The notes: a model not told the origin generated them from the letters alone. 64,000 nucleotides of DNA from Parvularcula oceani (GCF_000733125.1 NZ_JPHU01000001.1:434001-498000); one strand, 5' to 3'. Positions 1 to 9,630 are shown, counted from the stretch's first letter. Numbers and translations are program-made.

Positions 1-1
1 G

Positions 2-520
2 GAGCGGCGCGAGGCCGCGCTTGCGGCGCAGTCCGAGATGCCGCCGCCCGCGACCGGCGCGCAGGAGAACCGGCGCGCCGAAGCGCGGGGCGACGATCTG
101 GAGCTTCAGCGGCGCAATGCGAGGCGGCTGATTGCGGCTGGCTGCCCGGTCACCATCGCCACCGACAACTATCAGGGCGACGCGCCGGAGCTGCGCGGCG
201 AACCCAAGCCGCTGGAGCAGGAAGCCGGCATGGGGTCGCTTCTCGCCATAGAGGGCTTGGTCGAACTCGGCATGACGCCGATGGAGGCTCTCATGGCCGC
301 GACGCGCAACGGCGCCCGCGCCGCCGGCATGGCGGATGAGATCGGCGCCATCGAGGAAGGCATGATCGCCGACCTCGTCCTTCTCGGATCGAACCCGCTC
401 GACGATATCGCGAACGTCCACGACATCGAGGCGGTGATCGCGAAGGGGCGAGTGATCGACATCGATTCGCTGCCGGAACAGCGGATCTTCAGCGTCGAGG
501 CGCCTGCCCTCAGCCGATGA
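2..520 (+). CDS. Amidohydrolase family protein, C-terminal part (5' end outside window)
   Basis: The reading frame is open from base 2 to the stop at 518-520, so only the last ~172 residues of the enzyme are present. The fragment has the C-terminal half of a metal-dependent amidohydrolase of the imidazolonepropionase-like group: a TIATDNYQGD segment that would carry the metal-binding Asp, a helix-rich stretch typical of the end of the TIM barrel (MEALMAATRNGARAAG), and the closing beta-sandwich signature GMIADLVLLGSNPLDDI. The substrate cannot be told. A second amidohydrolase, an NSS symporter and a DUF885 peptidase follow, which suggests peptide or amino-acid derivative breakdown. Its end overlaps the end of the convergent transporter gene by 11 bases. 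Confidence 0.85.
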   Translation, partial: ERREAALAAQSEMPPPATGAQENRRAEARGDDLELQRRNARRLIAAGCPVTIATDNYQGDAPELRGEPKPLEQEAGMGSLLAIEGLVELGMTPMEALMAATRNGARAAGMADEIGAIEEGMIADLVLLGSNPLDDIANVHDIEAVIAKGRVIDIDSLPEQRIFSVEAPALSR

Positions 521-1883
521 AGGCGAAGACGATCAGCAGGAGGATGCCGAGCGGCGCGACGAAGCGCAGAAGGAAGAGCCACGTCCCGAACAGTGCGCCG
601 CCGCTCAGCTCCAGCTCGTCCTGCGCGGCCTCTCTTTTCACGATCCAGCCGACGAAGACGGCCGTCAGGAGCGCGCCGATCGGCAGGAGGAGGTTCGACG
701 CGATGAACTCGGTCGCGCCATAGATCGTCATCTCCTCGAAGATCGGCAGGACGCCCAGAGGGTGGAAGTCCGACAGGACGTTGAAGGAGAGCGTCGAGGC
801 GATCCCGACGCCGAAGATCGCGAGCCCGAAGGCGAGGGCTGCGCCCGGCCGCTTCATGCCGCCATGCTCCTCCGCCCAGGAGACGAGCGGCTCGAGATTG
901 GCGACCATGGAGGTCAGCGCCGCGGCGACGAGTAGAAGGAAGAAGGCGACGGCGATCACGCCCCCATAGGCCATGTTCCCGAAGGCGAGCGGCAGGCTCT
1001 GGAAGACGAGCCCCGTGCCTTCGGCGGGCGCGAGGCCCGAGGTGAAGACGATCGGGAAGATGGCGAGCCCGGCGACGAGCGCGACCAGCGTATCGGCCGA
1101 GGCGATGATGATCGTGGAGCTCGGAATCTTGATCCGGTCCGGCATATAGGCGCCATAGGTGATCATCCCGCCCATTGCGACGCCGACAGAGAAGAAGGCC
1201 TGGCCGATGGCGATCAGGAAAGTCTGCGCCGTCACGCGGCTGAAATCGGGCACGAAGAGGAAGGCCGCCGCATCGCCGAAGCCCTCGAGCGTCATGCCGT
1301 AAAGCGCCATGACGATCAGGATGAGGAAGAGCATCGGCATCAGGACGAGCGCGGCCTTCTCGATGCCCTTGCTCACTCCGCGCCGGATGATCATGACCGC
1401 GAGGCCGAGCATCACCGCCTGCCACAGGGCCAGGCGCCAGGGCGTCGCAAGGAGGGTGTCGAAGCGTTCCCGCGACTGGGCCGCATCGATGCCGGCGAAG
1501 CCGCCGAACACGCTGCGCCAGAGATAGTCCGCGGCCCAGCCGGCGACAACGGAATAGAAGGTCAGGATCAGGAAGGTCGCAACGAGCGCGAGCACGCCCA
1601 CCCCTCCCCATGCGGAACTCGCGCCCGCTTCCCGCGCGAGGCGCTGCATGCTGCCGATCGGGCTGAGATCGCCCCGGCGGCCGATCAGGAGCTCTGCGGC
1701 GACGAGCGGCGCGCCGATGCAGAAGAGGACGACGAGATAGATGAGGACGAAGGCGCCGCCCCCATTCTCTCCGGCGACATAAGGGAAGCGCCAGATATTG
1801 CCCAGGCCCACGGCGAAGCCGATCGCGGACAAGAGGAAGGCGGGCCTGGACGACCAGGTCTCGTGGACCTTCAGATTTTCCAT
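510..1883 (-). CDS. Sodium-dependent neurotransmitter:sodium symporter (NSS/SNF) family transporter
   Basis: 457 residues, the usual length for bacterial LeuT-fold NSS proteins, with about 11-12 hydrophobic segments. The diagnostic first-helix motif is at about residues 24-45 (GLGNIWRFPYVAGENGGGAF), which holds sodium- and substrate-binding positions of the LeuT fold. The family takes up amino acids or related amines with Na+ across the inner membrane; the substrate is not predictable here. The start ATG at 1883 has only a weak ribosome site. It lies 44 bases downstream of the amidohydrolase gene on the same strand, so the two may be co-transcribed, with hydrolysis in the periplasm feeding uptake. 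Confidence 0.93.
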   Translation of the reverse strand: MENLKVHETWSSRPAFLLSAIGFAVGLGNIWRFPYVAGENGGGAFVLIYLVVLFCIGAPLVAAELLIGRRGDLSPIGSMQRLAREAGASSAWGGVGVLALVATFLILTFYSVVAGWAADYLWRSVFGGFAGIDAAQSRERFDTLLATPWRLALWQAVMLGLAVMIIRRGVSKGIEKAALVLMPMLFLILIVMALYGMTLEGFGDAAAFLFVPDFSRVTAQTFLIAIGQAFFSVGVAMGGMITYGAYMPDRIKIPSSTIIIASADTLVALVAGLAIFPIVFTSGLAPAEGTGLVFQSLPLAFGNMAYGGVIAVAFFLLLVAAALTSMVANLEPLVSWAEEHGGMKRPGAALAFGLAIFGVGIASTLSFNVLSDFHPLGVLPIFEEMTIYGATEFIASNLLLPIGALLTAVFVGWIVKREAAQDELELSGGALFGTWLFLLRFVAPLGILLLIVFAFIG

Positions 1884-1927
1884 CGGGACGGATACCTCTC
1901 AGAGCTGCGGAAGAGAGCGGGCTTGCC

Positions 1928-3588
1928 TCACTCCCCTTGCGCAACCGTCGCGATGGGCATCGGTCCCGGCGGGATGTCCCGCTTCTCCTTCTCTTCGGCC
2001 ACCATGTCCCGGATCTGGCGGCGCAGCTCGCGCGCGTCGTAGACGATGCCGTCCTTGACGACATGCGAGATGCCCCCGACGCGCTCGACCTCGCCGGTCT
2101 CGTCATTGAGCCGGATCGTTCCCGTACCGAGCAGCACGTGCAGGTTCTGAAGCGGGTTTTCGGGGACGATGACGAGGTCGGCCTTCTTGCCGACCTGGAC
2201 CGAGCCCACCTCATCGGCGATGTCGAGCTGCTGGGCTCCGACCAGCGTCGCCGCGTGGAGAACCTCGAGCGGAGAGAATCCTGCCTCGCGCAGAAGCTCC
2301 ATCTCCTGGACATAGCCGAAGCCGTAGAGGTTGTAGATGTAGCCCGAGTCCGAGCCGACGGTGACGCGCCCGCCCTTGTTCTTGTAATCGTTCACGAACT
2401 GCATCCACAGATCGTAGTTCTCCTGCCAGTCGACCTCGTCCTCGAGCGTCCAGTAGAACCAGTACGATCCGTGCGCGTCGCGGTTCGGGCGGTACCAGTC
2501 CCACAGGGCGGGCATGGTGTATTCGTCGTGCCAGACCGCCCGGCTCATCCGCATGAAGTCGCGGCTGGTCAGATAGGCGGTGAAGGTCGGGGAGATGCCG
2601 AAATCGCGCTCGATCAGCGTGTCGATGACCTCATTCCAGCGCTCCGAGCCCGGCTTCGCCGCCTGGCGCCAGAGCCTTCCCGCCTCTCCGAAGCGGTGCT
2701 GCTCGTTCTGGTAGATGTAGTCGTTCGGATAGTCCTGGATCTGCTTGTCCTCGAACATCGCCTCGGGCAGGCCGTACCAGTGCTCCATGCTCCTGAGGCC
2801 ATGGGCGGAGGTGTCCATGACATCCGCCTGCGTCACGGCGATCTGCGCGTGGTGCATGGTCGAGTTGAGGCCCTGCTTCTCGGCCTCCTCGAGCGCCGCG
2901 AAGAGAATGTTCTCCGGCGCGCCGATGAACTTCACGCCGTCCGCGCCCATGCGCTTCATCGCCCGGATCTGCTCGCGCGCCTCCTCAGGGGTCGTGGCCG
3001 CATCCATGCCGAGCGAGCCCCGGTTGAACATGGGATAGACCTGCAGGCGCGGGCCGGTGATCTCGTTCGCCGCCGATCGCTCGGCGGTCTCCACCATCCA
3101 TTCGGTGTCGTCGCTGCCCACCGCGCGGCCGCTGGTGATCCCGTGCGACAGCCAGAGCTTCATGATGTAGTCGGAGGGAACGCCCTGCCCGGCCTCGGCG
3201 TGATGCAGGTGCAGGTGCGTGTCGACGAAACCGGGCAGGATGTAGGAGCCGGAGACGTCGATCTCCTCCGCCCCCTCCGCCTCGGGCCTGTTCTCCGGAT
3301 CGATCGCGAGGAGCGGCGCGCCCACCACGGCGATCTGGGTGATCTTGTCATCCTCGATCACGATATCGACCGGCCCCTGTGCGGGCGCCCCGTGCCGTCG
3401 ATCAGGTAGCCGCCGCGCAGGATCAGGCGGTCATAGGGCCCTTCGCCCTCCTCGCGGGCCGGGACGGGCGCGGGCGGCTGTTTTTCTTCCTGCGCGAGCG
3501 CCGGAGCCGGGCCGAACATGAGCCCCATGGCGATGCTGCCCGCCGCAAGACGCAGCTTCCTCCGGGTTGCCGACAGGTTCCGCTGCAT
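1928..3588 (-). CDS. Exported amidohydrolase with an apparent single-base frameshift
   Basis: After correction the product is about 553 residues. The N-terminus has a signal peptide (twin-Arg-poor, ending PALAQ) starting at ATG 3588, preceded by an AAAAGG site. The first codons of the mature enzyme (RLILRGGYLIDGTG) are in one frame and the rest (VIEDDKITQIAVVGAPLL onward) in another. The frames join at the CCCC run 3388-3391 if one base is missing there. The body has the metal-binding DTHLHLHHA motif, a TVGSDSG segment, and GKKADLVIVPENPLQNL near the end, all typical of imidazolonepropionase-like dipeptidases. The frameshift could be a sequencing error or a real inactivation; uncorrected, translation could only begin inside the gene. 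It diverges from the DUF885 peptidase gene. Confidence 0.85.
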
Positions 3589-3725
3589 TGCCTTTTCCCT
3601 TCCGCACATTTCGCCGATCCCCTCACTGGACTCGCAGGAACTAGATCGGATACCGTATACTATGTCAATCGTGCGAAGCGGCGCCTCGGCGTGCGGCACG
3701 GGAGCAGAGGGGCAAGGAGTGCACC

Positions 3726-5543
3726 ATGACCGATAGGATCCTCGCGGAAAGCCTGAGGGCGACGGCAGCGGCAATCGCTCTTCTGGGCGCTACGGCCTTC
3801 GCCCAGCCAGAAGGGCTGGTGCCCCCGGAGGGCTGGGCCGCCGACCCGCCCGCTCTCGACGCCCTGATCGCCTTCGCCCGGGACGAGAGCGAGATGCGCA
3901 ATCCGGTCATTCGCTATGTCGAGGACGAGGCGGCGATCCTCAGGCGGTATCCGGTGCGGTATTCTCCCGCCCAGCACGACCGCCTGCAGCGGTTCTACGA
4001 GGGATGGGCCGGACAGCTCGAAGACGTCGATTTCTCTGAGCTGTCCCACGAAGCCCGGATCGATTACATCCTTCTACGGAACGAAATCGCCTATGACCGG
4101 CATCAGCTCGGGCTCGCGCAGCAGCGCTTCGCGGAGATCGAGGCGCTCGTCCCCTTCGCCGACGGCATCCGGGAACTCGAGGAAACGCGCCTGGACCGCG
4201 AGCGCGTGGATCCCCGCGGGGCCGCGTCCATGCTGCACGACATGGCGCGCGAGGTCGAAAGGCTGACCGAACAGGTCCGCTCGGGAGAGATCGCGCCCGC
4301 CGAAGGGCGGCGCCGCGGCGGGGTCTCGCCCGTCGTCGCGGACCGCGCCGCCGGCTTCGTCGACCACTTGCAGGAGACGCTCGCCAACTGGAACACCTTC
4401 TACGACGGCTATGATCCGATGTTCACCTGGTGGATGGGTACTGTCTATCCGGACATCGACGCCGCGCTGGAAGACTACGCCCTCGCCCTGCGCGAGGAGC
4501 TGGTCGGCCTTGAAGAGGGCGAGGTGCCGCCGATCGTCGGCGACCCCGTCCTCGCCGACGGCCTCGCGGCCGATCTCGAGCACGAGATGATCGCCTACAC
4601 GCCAGAAGAGCTCATCCGGATCGGCGAGCAGGAATTCGCCTGGATCGAGGAGCGGATGATCGAGGTCTCGCGCGACATGGGCTATGGCGACGACTGGAAG
4701 CAGGCGCTCGAGCACACGAAAAACCTCGCCCCGCCGCCCGGCGAGGTGCCCTGGGCCCTCTACGACATCGCGCATTACTCGGAAGATTTCATCGAGAACA
4801 TGGATGCGGTGACCATGGCCCCGCTCGCGCGGGAGATCTGGCGCTTCACCATGCAGACGCCCGAGCGGCAGCTCATCAACCCGTTCTTCACGGGCGGAGA
4901 GGTGACCCACCTCTCCTATCCGACGAACACCATGGAGCACGACCAGAAGATGATGAGCATGCGGGGCAACACGCCGCACTTCAACTTCCCCACGGTGCAC
5001 CATGAGCTCGTTCCAGGGCATCATTATCAGGGTTTCATGGACGACCGGTTCAACCAGCATCGGGCGGAACTCATCCGCACGCCCTTCTGGGGCGAAGGCT
5101 GGGCGCTCTATTGGGAACTGGTCCTGTGGGACGAGGATTTCGCGCGCAACGACCCCGACAGGATCGGCATGCTGTTCTGGCGCATGCACAGGGCGGCAAG
5201 GATCATCTTCTCGCTGAACTATCAGCTCGGCGAATGGACCCCGCAGGAGGCGGTGGACTTCCTCGTGGAGCGCGTCGGCCATGAGCGCGCCAATGCCGAG
5301 GCGGAGGTGCGGAGGACCGCCCAGGCCGCGCCGCTCTACCAGATCGGCTATCTCATCGGCGGCCTTCAGATCCGCGCGCTTTACGACGAGCTGGTCACCA
5401 ATGGCGACATGTCGCCCCGGACCTTCCACGACGCGATCCTCATCGGCGGACGCATGCCGATCGAGATGGTCCGTGCCCGGCTGACCGGCCAGGAGCTGTC
5501 GCCCGATTACGAAGCGGATTGGGAATTCTACGACTTCGAGTGA
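3726..5543 (+). CDS. DUF885 family exported metallopeptidase-like protein
   Basis: 605 residues with an N-terminal signal peptide (to about residue 26, ATAFAQ). The DUF885 family is distantly related to zinc carboxypeptidases. The zinc-site signature is clear: HELVPGHHYQGF at about residue 425 followed by EGWALYWE at about 457, where the two His and the Glu of HELVPGH and the Glu of EGWA are the expected ligands and catalytic base. The start ATG 3726 has a strong AAGGAG 7 bases upstream. It is probably a periplasmic or outer-membrane-associated peptidase. It is divergent from an exported amidohydrolase and close to an NSS symporter, consistent with a peptide-use role. Confidence 0.88.
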   Translation: MTDRILAESLRATAAAIALLGATAFAQPEGLVPPEGWAADPPALDALIAFARDESEMRNPVIRYVEDEAAILRRYPVRYSPAQHDRLQRFYEGWAGQLEDVDFSELSHEARIDYILLRNEIAYDRHQLGLAQQRFAEIEALVPFADGIRELEETRLDRERVDPRGAASMLHDMAREVERLTEQVRSGEIAPAEGRRRGGVSPVVADRAAGFVDHLQETLANWNTFYDGYDPMFTWWMGTVYPDIDAALEDYALALREELVGLEEGEVPPIVGDPVLADGLAADLEHEMIAYTPEELIRIGEQEFAWIEERMIEVSRDMGYGDDWKQALEHTKNLAPPPGEVPWALYDIAHYSEDFIENMDAVTMAPLAREIWRFTMQTPERQLINPFFTGGEVTHLSYPTNTMEHDQKMMSMRGNTPHFNFPTVHHELVPGHHYQGFMDDRFNQHRAELIRTPFWGEGWALYWELVLWDEDFARNDPDRIGMLFWRMHRAARIIFSLNYQLGEWTPQEAVDFLVERVGHERANAEAEVRRTAQAAPLYQIGYLIGGLQIRALYDELVTNGDMSPRTFHDAILIGGRMPIEMVRARLTGQELSPDYEADWEFYDFE

Positions 5544-5676
5544 CAGGCGGGGCGGAGGGCGCGCGGCGGGCCCAAGATCACGCTCCCGCCTCTCCCGCAG
5601 GCGCATTTGACAGAAAGCTGCACGGGGTGCCGCTCTTGCAAAAGCAGATGCTCTATAGCAAGGTCCTCGCTGGAGG

Positions 5677-7092
5677 TTGCTTCTGTTCGACGAAATGCGA
5701 TCCGATGGCGCGACGCGCGCCCCCTATGCCGGCGTCGAGGGCTGGCTGGACGATATCGGCCTGTCTCTTCTCGACCTGCGCTCGAAGGAGGCGGAAGCCC
5801 TGTTCCGGCGCATCGGGATCACTTTCGCCGTCTATGGCGAAGGCGGCGACCCCGAGCGCCTCATCCCCTTCGATCTGATCCCGCGGGTCATCGCGGCCGC
5901 CGAGTGGGAGCGCCTCTCGGCGGGCATCAAGCAGCGGGCGCGGGCGCTCAACGCATTCCTCTATGACGTCTATCACCGGCGCGAGATCCTGCGGGCCGGA
6001 CGCATCCCCTCCCGCCTCGTCACCCAGAACGACGCCTTCCTGCCCGAGATGATCGGCTTCGAGCCGCCGGGCCGCGTCTACAGCCATATCGTCGGCGTCG
6101 ATCTCGTCCGTACGGGGCCTGACGACTTCTTCGTTCTCGAGGACAATTGCCGCACGCCCTCCGGCGTCTCCTACATGCTCGAGAACCGCGAGATCATGAT
6201 GCGGATGTTCCCCGACCTCTTCGAGGACGGGCTGGTGCGGCCGGTCGACGGCTATGCCGCCGATCTTCGGCGCACGCTCGAAGAGGTGGCGCCGCCCGCC
6301 TGCAAGCAGGACCCGCAGGTCGTCGTGCTGACGCCGGGGCCGTTCAACTCCGCCTATTACGAACACAGCTTCCTCGCCGATTCAATGGGGGCGGACCTCG
6401 TCGAGGCGCGGGACCTCTACGTGCAGGAGGGGCGCGTCTGGCGGCGCACGACCCGCGGGCCGGAAGTCGTCGACGTCATCTACAGGCGGATCGACGACGA
6501 CTTCCTCGACCCCCTCGCCTTCCGTCCCGACAGCGCCCTCGGGGTGCCGGGCCTGATGCATGCCTATCTGTCCGGCGGGGTCACCATCGCCTCCGCGCCC
6601 GGCGCGGGCGTCGCAGATGACAAGGCAATCTATACCTATGTCCCCGAGATGATCGACTTCTATCTCGGAGAAGCCCCGATCCTGCCCAACGTGCAGACCT
6701 TCAAGTGCTCCGAGCCCGACGATCTGTCCTATGTGCTCGACAATCTGCGCGACCTCGTCGTCAAGGAGGTGGCGGGCTCGGGCGGCTACGGCATGCTCGT
6801 CGGGCCGCGCTCGACCGAGGCGGAGGTCGAAGCCTATCGCGCACGGATCGAGGCGGATCCCGAAGACTTCATCGCGCAGCCCACGCTGGACCTCTCCGCC
6901 GCGCCGACGCTGGCGAGCGGCAAGATCGTGTCCCGGCACGTCGATCTGCGGCCCTATTGCCTCGTGGGCAAGCAGATCCGCCTGACGCCGGGCGGGCTGA
7001 CCCGCGTCGCGCTGCGCGAAGGGTCCCTCGTCGTCAATTCGAGCCAGGGCGGCGGGGTGAAGGACACCTGGGTCCTGAGCAAGGAGAGCTGA
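5677..7092 (+). CDS. Circularly permuted ATP-grasp protein (Anbu cluster)
   Basis: 471 residues of the DUF404/DUF407 circularly permuted ATP-grasp family. The conserved N-terminal FDEM motif is present, so the start must lie upstream of it; the only candidate before an in-frame stop (about 5656) is TTG 5677, directly after a GGAGG. Conserved later segments include VEDN-like FVLEDNCRTPSGVSYMLENR, LTPGPFNSAYYEH and VVKEVAGSGGYGMLVGP, the last two resembling nucleotide-binding parts. The family is predicted to ligate a carboxylate to an amine using ATP. It is the first gene of a tight four-gene run (alpha-E, transglutaminase, Anbu), with its stop overlapping the next ATG by one base. Confidence 0.92.
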   Translation: MLLFDEMRSDGATRAPYAGVEGWLDDIGLSLLDLRSKEAEALFRRIGITFAVYGEGGDPERLIPFDLIPRVIAAAEWERLSAGIKQRARALNAFLYDVYHRREILRAGRIPSRLVTQNDAFLPEMIGFEPPGRVYSHIVGVDLVRTGPDDFFVLEDNCRTPSGVSYMLENREIMMRMFPDLFEDGLVRPVDGYAADLRRTLEEVAPPACKQDPQVVVLTPGPFNSAYYEHSFLADSMGADLVEARDLYVQEGRVWRRTTRGPEVVDVIYRRIDDDFLDPLAFRPDSALGVPGLMHAYLSGGVTIASAPGAGVADDKAIYTYVPEMIDFYLGEAPILPNVQTFKCSEPDDLSYVLDNLRDLVVKEVAGSGGYGMLVGPRSTEAEVEAYRARIEADPEDFIAQPTLDLSAAPTLASGKIVSRHVDLRPYCLVGKQIRLTPGGLTRVALREGSLVVNSSQGGGVKDTWVLSKES

Positions 7093-8012
7093 TGCTCAGC
7101 CGGACCGCAGCCAATCTCTACTGGACGGGCCGCTATGTCGAACGGGCGGATGCGACCGCGCGCCTTCTCGCCATGGGCGCCCGGATGACCATGCTGCCCG
7201 GCGCCGCGACGCGCGGCGACTGGCAGTCCGTCTTGCAGACGGCCGGCGTGCCCCTGCCCGAGGACGGGCTGACCGGACGGCGCGAGGCGATCGAGGCGCT
7301 GCTCCTCGCCCCCGGCGGCAGCTCGATCAAGGCCTGCTTCGAGGCGGCCCGCAGCAATGGCAGGGCCGAGCGCACCGCGCTGACGAGCCTGATGTGGGAG
7401 GCGCTGAACGATGACTGGCGCGCGCTCGAAGTGGTCAACGTGGCCGCGGCCTCCCAGTCCCTGCCCGACCATATCGACTGGGCCCACCGCCGGGCCGCCA
7501 CCTTCCGCGGCGCGACCGAAACCACCATGCTGCGCGACGACCGCTATGACTTCCTGCGTCTCGGCGGGCTGATCGAGCGGGCGGCGATGACGCTGCGCCT
7601 GCTCGACGTCAAATATCTCGCCCTCCTGCCGGAGCGCGACGTCGTGGGCGGCGGGCGCGATCTCTATCAGTGGACGTCGCTTCTCCTCGCATCCTCCGCG
7701 CTGCGCGCCTACCACCACGTCTACCGGGGCGACGTGAAAGCGCGGAACGTGGCCGATCTCCTGCTTCTCAACCGCGCCTTCCCCCGCGCCGTCGCGCTCT
7801 GCGCCGACGAAGCCGGCGCCGCGCTCGACAGGCTCGCCGGCCGCTACGGGCAGCGGCATGACTGCCATGACCGGGCCAATGCGCTGTGCGAGACGCTGCG
7901 CAACGCCGACACCGACACGATCTTCAGCGACGGCCTGCACGAGTTCGTCACCGAGACCCTGGATGACGTCCTGGCCCTGCACAGCGCGATCGCGGAGGCT
8001 TACGGGTTCTAA
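7092..8012 (+). CDS. Alpha-E domain protein (DUF403) of the Anbu cluster
   Basis: 306 residues, almost all predicted helix. The start is the characteristic LSRTAANLYWTGRYVERADA, with the conserved Trp-x-x-Arg-Tyr-x-Glu-Arg pattern of the alpha-E family. The ATG at 7092 overlaps the preceding stop (TGATG). Its function is unknown; the family is nearly always encoded beside circularly permuted ATP-grasp and transglutaminase-like proteins, which suggests it works with them in making or handling a peptide-like product. The transglutaminase gene follows after one base. Confidence 0.92.
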   Translation: MLSRTAANLYWTGRYVERADATARLLAMGARMTMLPGAATRGDWQSVLQTAGVPLPEDGLTGRREAIEALLLAPGGSSIKACFEAARSNGRAERTALTSLMWEALNDDWRALEVVNVAAASQSLPDHIDWAHRRAATFRGATETTMLRDDRYDFLRLGGLIERAAMTLRLLDVKYLALLPERDVVGGGRDLYQWTSLLLASSALRAYHHVYRGDVKARNVADLLLLNRAFPRAVALCADEAGAALDRLAGRYGQRHDCHDRANALCETLRNADTDTIFSDGLHEFVTETLDDVLALHSAIAEAYGF

Positions 8013-8013
8013 G

Positions 8014-8820
8014 ATGCGCCTGACGATCCGACACCTGACGCGCTACGACTATGCGCCCCCCGCCGCCGGGCTCGCCATGCGGCTGCGGCTCTTTCCCTCG
8101 CGCTTCGCCTCGCAGACGGTCGAGGACTGGGCGGTGCATGTGAACGGCGAGCCGGTCTCGCCCTCCCTCCATGACGGCTGCGGCGTCGCCGAAGGCCTCT
8201 GGACAGCCGCAGAACCGGTTTCGGCGGCCGAGGTCATCGCCGAGGGGACGGTTCTGCGCGCGGAGGATGCCGGCATCCTCCGCGGCCTCAAGGAGCGCAC
8301 GCCGCCGGAAGTCTTCCTGCGCGAGACCGAGCTGACCAAGCCCGACGACGCCATCCGCGCGCTCGCCGAAAGCGCGCGGCAGGATGCGCCGCTCGACACC
8401 CTGCATGCGCTCGCCGGCGCCGTGCGAGACGCCATCGACTACCGCCCCGAGACGACGGACATGGCGACGAGCGCCGCCGCGGCGCTCTCGCAGGGCGCGG
8501 GCGTCTGCCAGGACCACGCCCACGTCTTCGTGGCCGCCGCCCGCTGCCTCGATCTTCCCGCCCGCTACGTCGCCGGCTATTACCTGGCGGGCGCCGAAGA
8601 GGGCGCCCTGACCCAGACCCATGGCTGGGCCGAGGGCTATGCCGCGGGGCTCGGCTGGGTCGGCTTCGATGTCGCGAACCGGACCTGTCCCACTCGTGAA
8701 CACGTTCGGGTCGCGGTCTCTCTTGATGCGGGGCGCGGGGGGCTCATATCCGGGGCCGTCTCCGGCCAGGTGGAGGAGACGCTGTCCGCCTCGGTGGCGA
8801 TCACGCAGGCGCAGCAGTAA
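8014..8820 (+). CDS. Transglutaminase-like cysteine protease (Anbu cluster)
   Basis: 268 residues. The N-terminal ~90 residues form the beta-rich bacterial transglutaminase-like N domain (MRLTIRHLTRYDYAPP). The papain-like core has the catalytic Cys in GAGVCQDHAHVF at about residue 166, the His in THGWAEGY at about 203 and the Asp in GWVGFDVANR at about 219, so the triad is intact. No signal peptide is seen, so it acts in the cytoplasm. It starts one base after the alpha-E stop and is followed 36 bases later by the Anbu gene. It probably cleaves or transfers an amide bond in the same pathway as the ATP-grasp ligase. Confidence 0.92.
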   Translation: MRLTIRHLTRYDYAPPAAGLAMRLRLFPSRFASQTVEDWAVHVNGEPVSPSLHDGCGVAEGLWTAAEPVSAAEVIAEGTVLRAEDAGILRGLKERTPPEVFLRETELTKPDDAIRALAESARQDAPLDTLHALAGAVRDAIDYRPETTDMATSAAAALSQGAGVCQDHAHVFVAAARCLDLPARYVAGYYLAGAEEGALTQTHGWAEGYAAGLGWVGFDVANRTCPTREHVRVAVSLDAGRGGLISGAVSGQVEETLSASVAITQAQQ

Positions 8821-8856
8821 CCTCAATCCGGTTTCGCCCGATCAGGATATCCGCTC

Positions 8857-9630
8857 ATGACCTATTGTGTCGCGCTCAAGCTCGATGAGGGGCTCGTCTG
8901 CGTGTCCGACACGCGCACCAATGCGGGCATCGACGATGTCGCCCGCTATCGCAAGATGTTCACCTGGGAGAGCCCGGACCGGGCCGTGGTCCTGATGACC
9001 GCCGGAAATCTCTCGATCACGCAGGGCGTGATCGACCGGCTGGAGCATGCCGTCAGAGCCGCCGACCGGGGCGAGGTCTTCACCGACGATCTCGGCGTGA
9101 TCCAGAACGGCGAGACTGTCCTCACCGTCCCCAACCTGTTCCGCCTCGCCCAGATCGTCGGGCTGATGATGCGGGAACTCGTCGACCGCCACCGGGCCCC
9201 GATGGAGAAGGACGGCGCCGCCGCCGGCGCGTCGATCCTGGTCGGCGGCCAGATCGCCGGCGAGGCGCCGCGCCTCTTCCTCGTCTACTCGGCCGGCAAC
9301 TTCATCGAGTGCGGCGAGGACACGCCCTATTTCCAGATCGGCGAAGCCAAATACGGCAAGCCGATCATCGCCCGCACCGTCAGATCGGACATGGCCCTCG
9401 GCGCCGGGCTGCGCATGGCGCTCGTCTCGATGGATTCGACGGTCCGCTCGAACCTCTCAGTGGGCCTGCCTCTCGACGTTGCGGTGCTGAGGACGGATAC
9501 CATGCAGTTTTCGACGCGGCGGCGGGTCGAAGAGGATGATCCCCGCTATGTCGCGATCTCGGAAGGCTGGTCCACCGCCCTCCTCTCCGCGCTCGACGAC
9601 CTGCCCGATCTCGACGACTGGGTGAGCTGA
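8857..9630 (+). CDS. Anbu, ancestral proteasome-like Ntn-hydrolase
   Basis: 257 residues. The sequence begins MTYCVALKLDEGLVCVSDTR, so removal of Met exposes Thr1, the expected nucleophile of proteasome beta-type Ntn-hydrolases, and the SDTRTNAG segment carries conserved Asp and Arg of the Anbu family (COG3484). Further family features are the SILVGGQIAG beta strands and the YGKPI and ALVSMDSTVRSNLSVG stretches. Anbu proteins are known to form ring or helical assemblies; protease activity has been hard to show and the natural substrate is unknown. Linkage to the ATP-grasp, alpha-E and transglutaminase genes is the standard context. Confidence 0.93.
   Translation: MTYCVALKLDEGLVCVSDTRTNAGIDDVARYRKMFTWESPDRAVVLMTAGNLSITQGVIDRLEHAVRAADRGEVFTDDLGVIQNGETVLTVPNLFRLAQIVGLMMRELVDRHRAPMEKDGAAAGASILVGGQIAGEAPRLFLVYSAGNFIECGEDTPYFQIGEAKYGKPIIARTVRSDMALGAGLRMALVSMDSTVRSNLSVGLPLDVAVLRTDTMQFSTRRRVEEDDPRYVAISEGWSTALLSALDDLPDLDDWVS

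Noticed and set aside
1937-3409. Long open frame opposite the amidohydrolase gene
   Set aside because: It is a mirror of the coding strand in GC-rich DNA, with Arg/Asp/Val-rich low-complexity translation and no recognisable domain.
5607-5676. Cys-rich short start (SCTGCRSCKSRC) upstream of the ATP-grasp gene
   Set aside because: It opens with a non-AUG codon, lacks a ribosome site, and continues as an out-of-frame shadow of the ATP-grasp gene.
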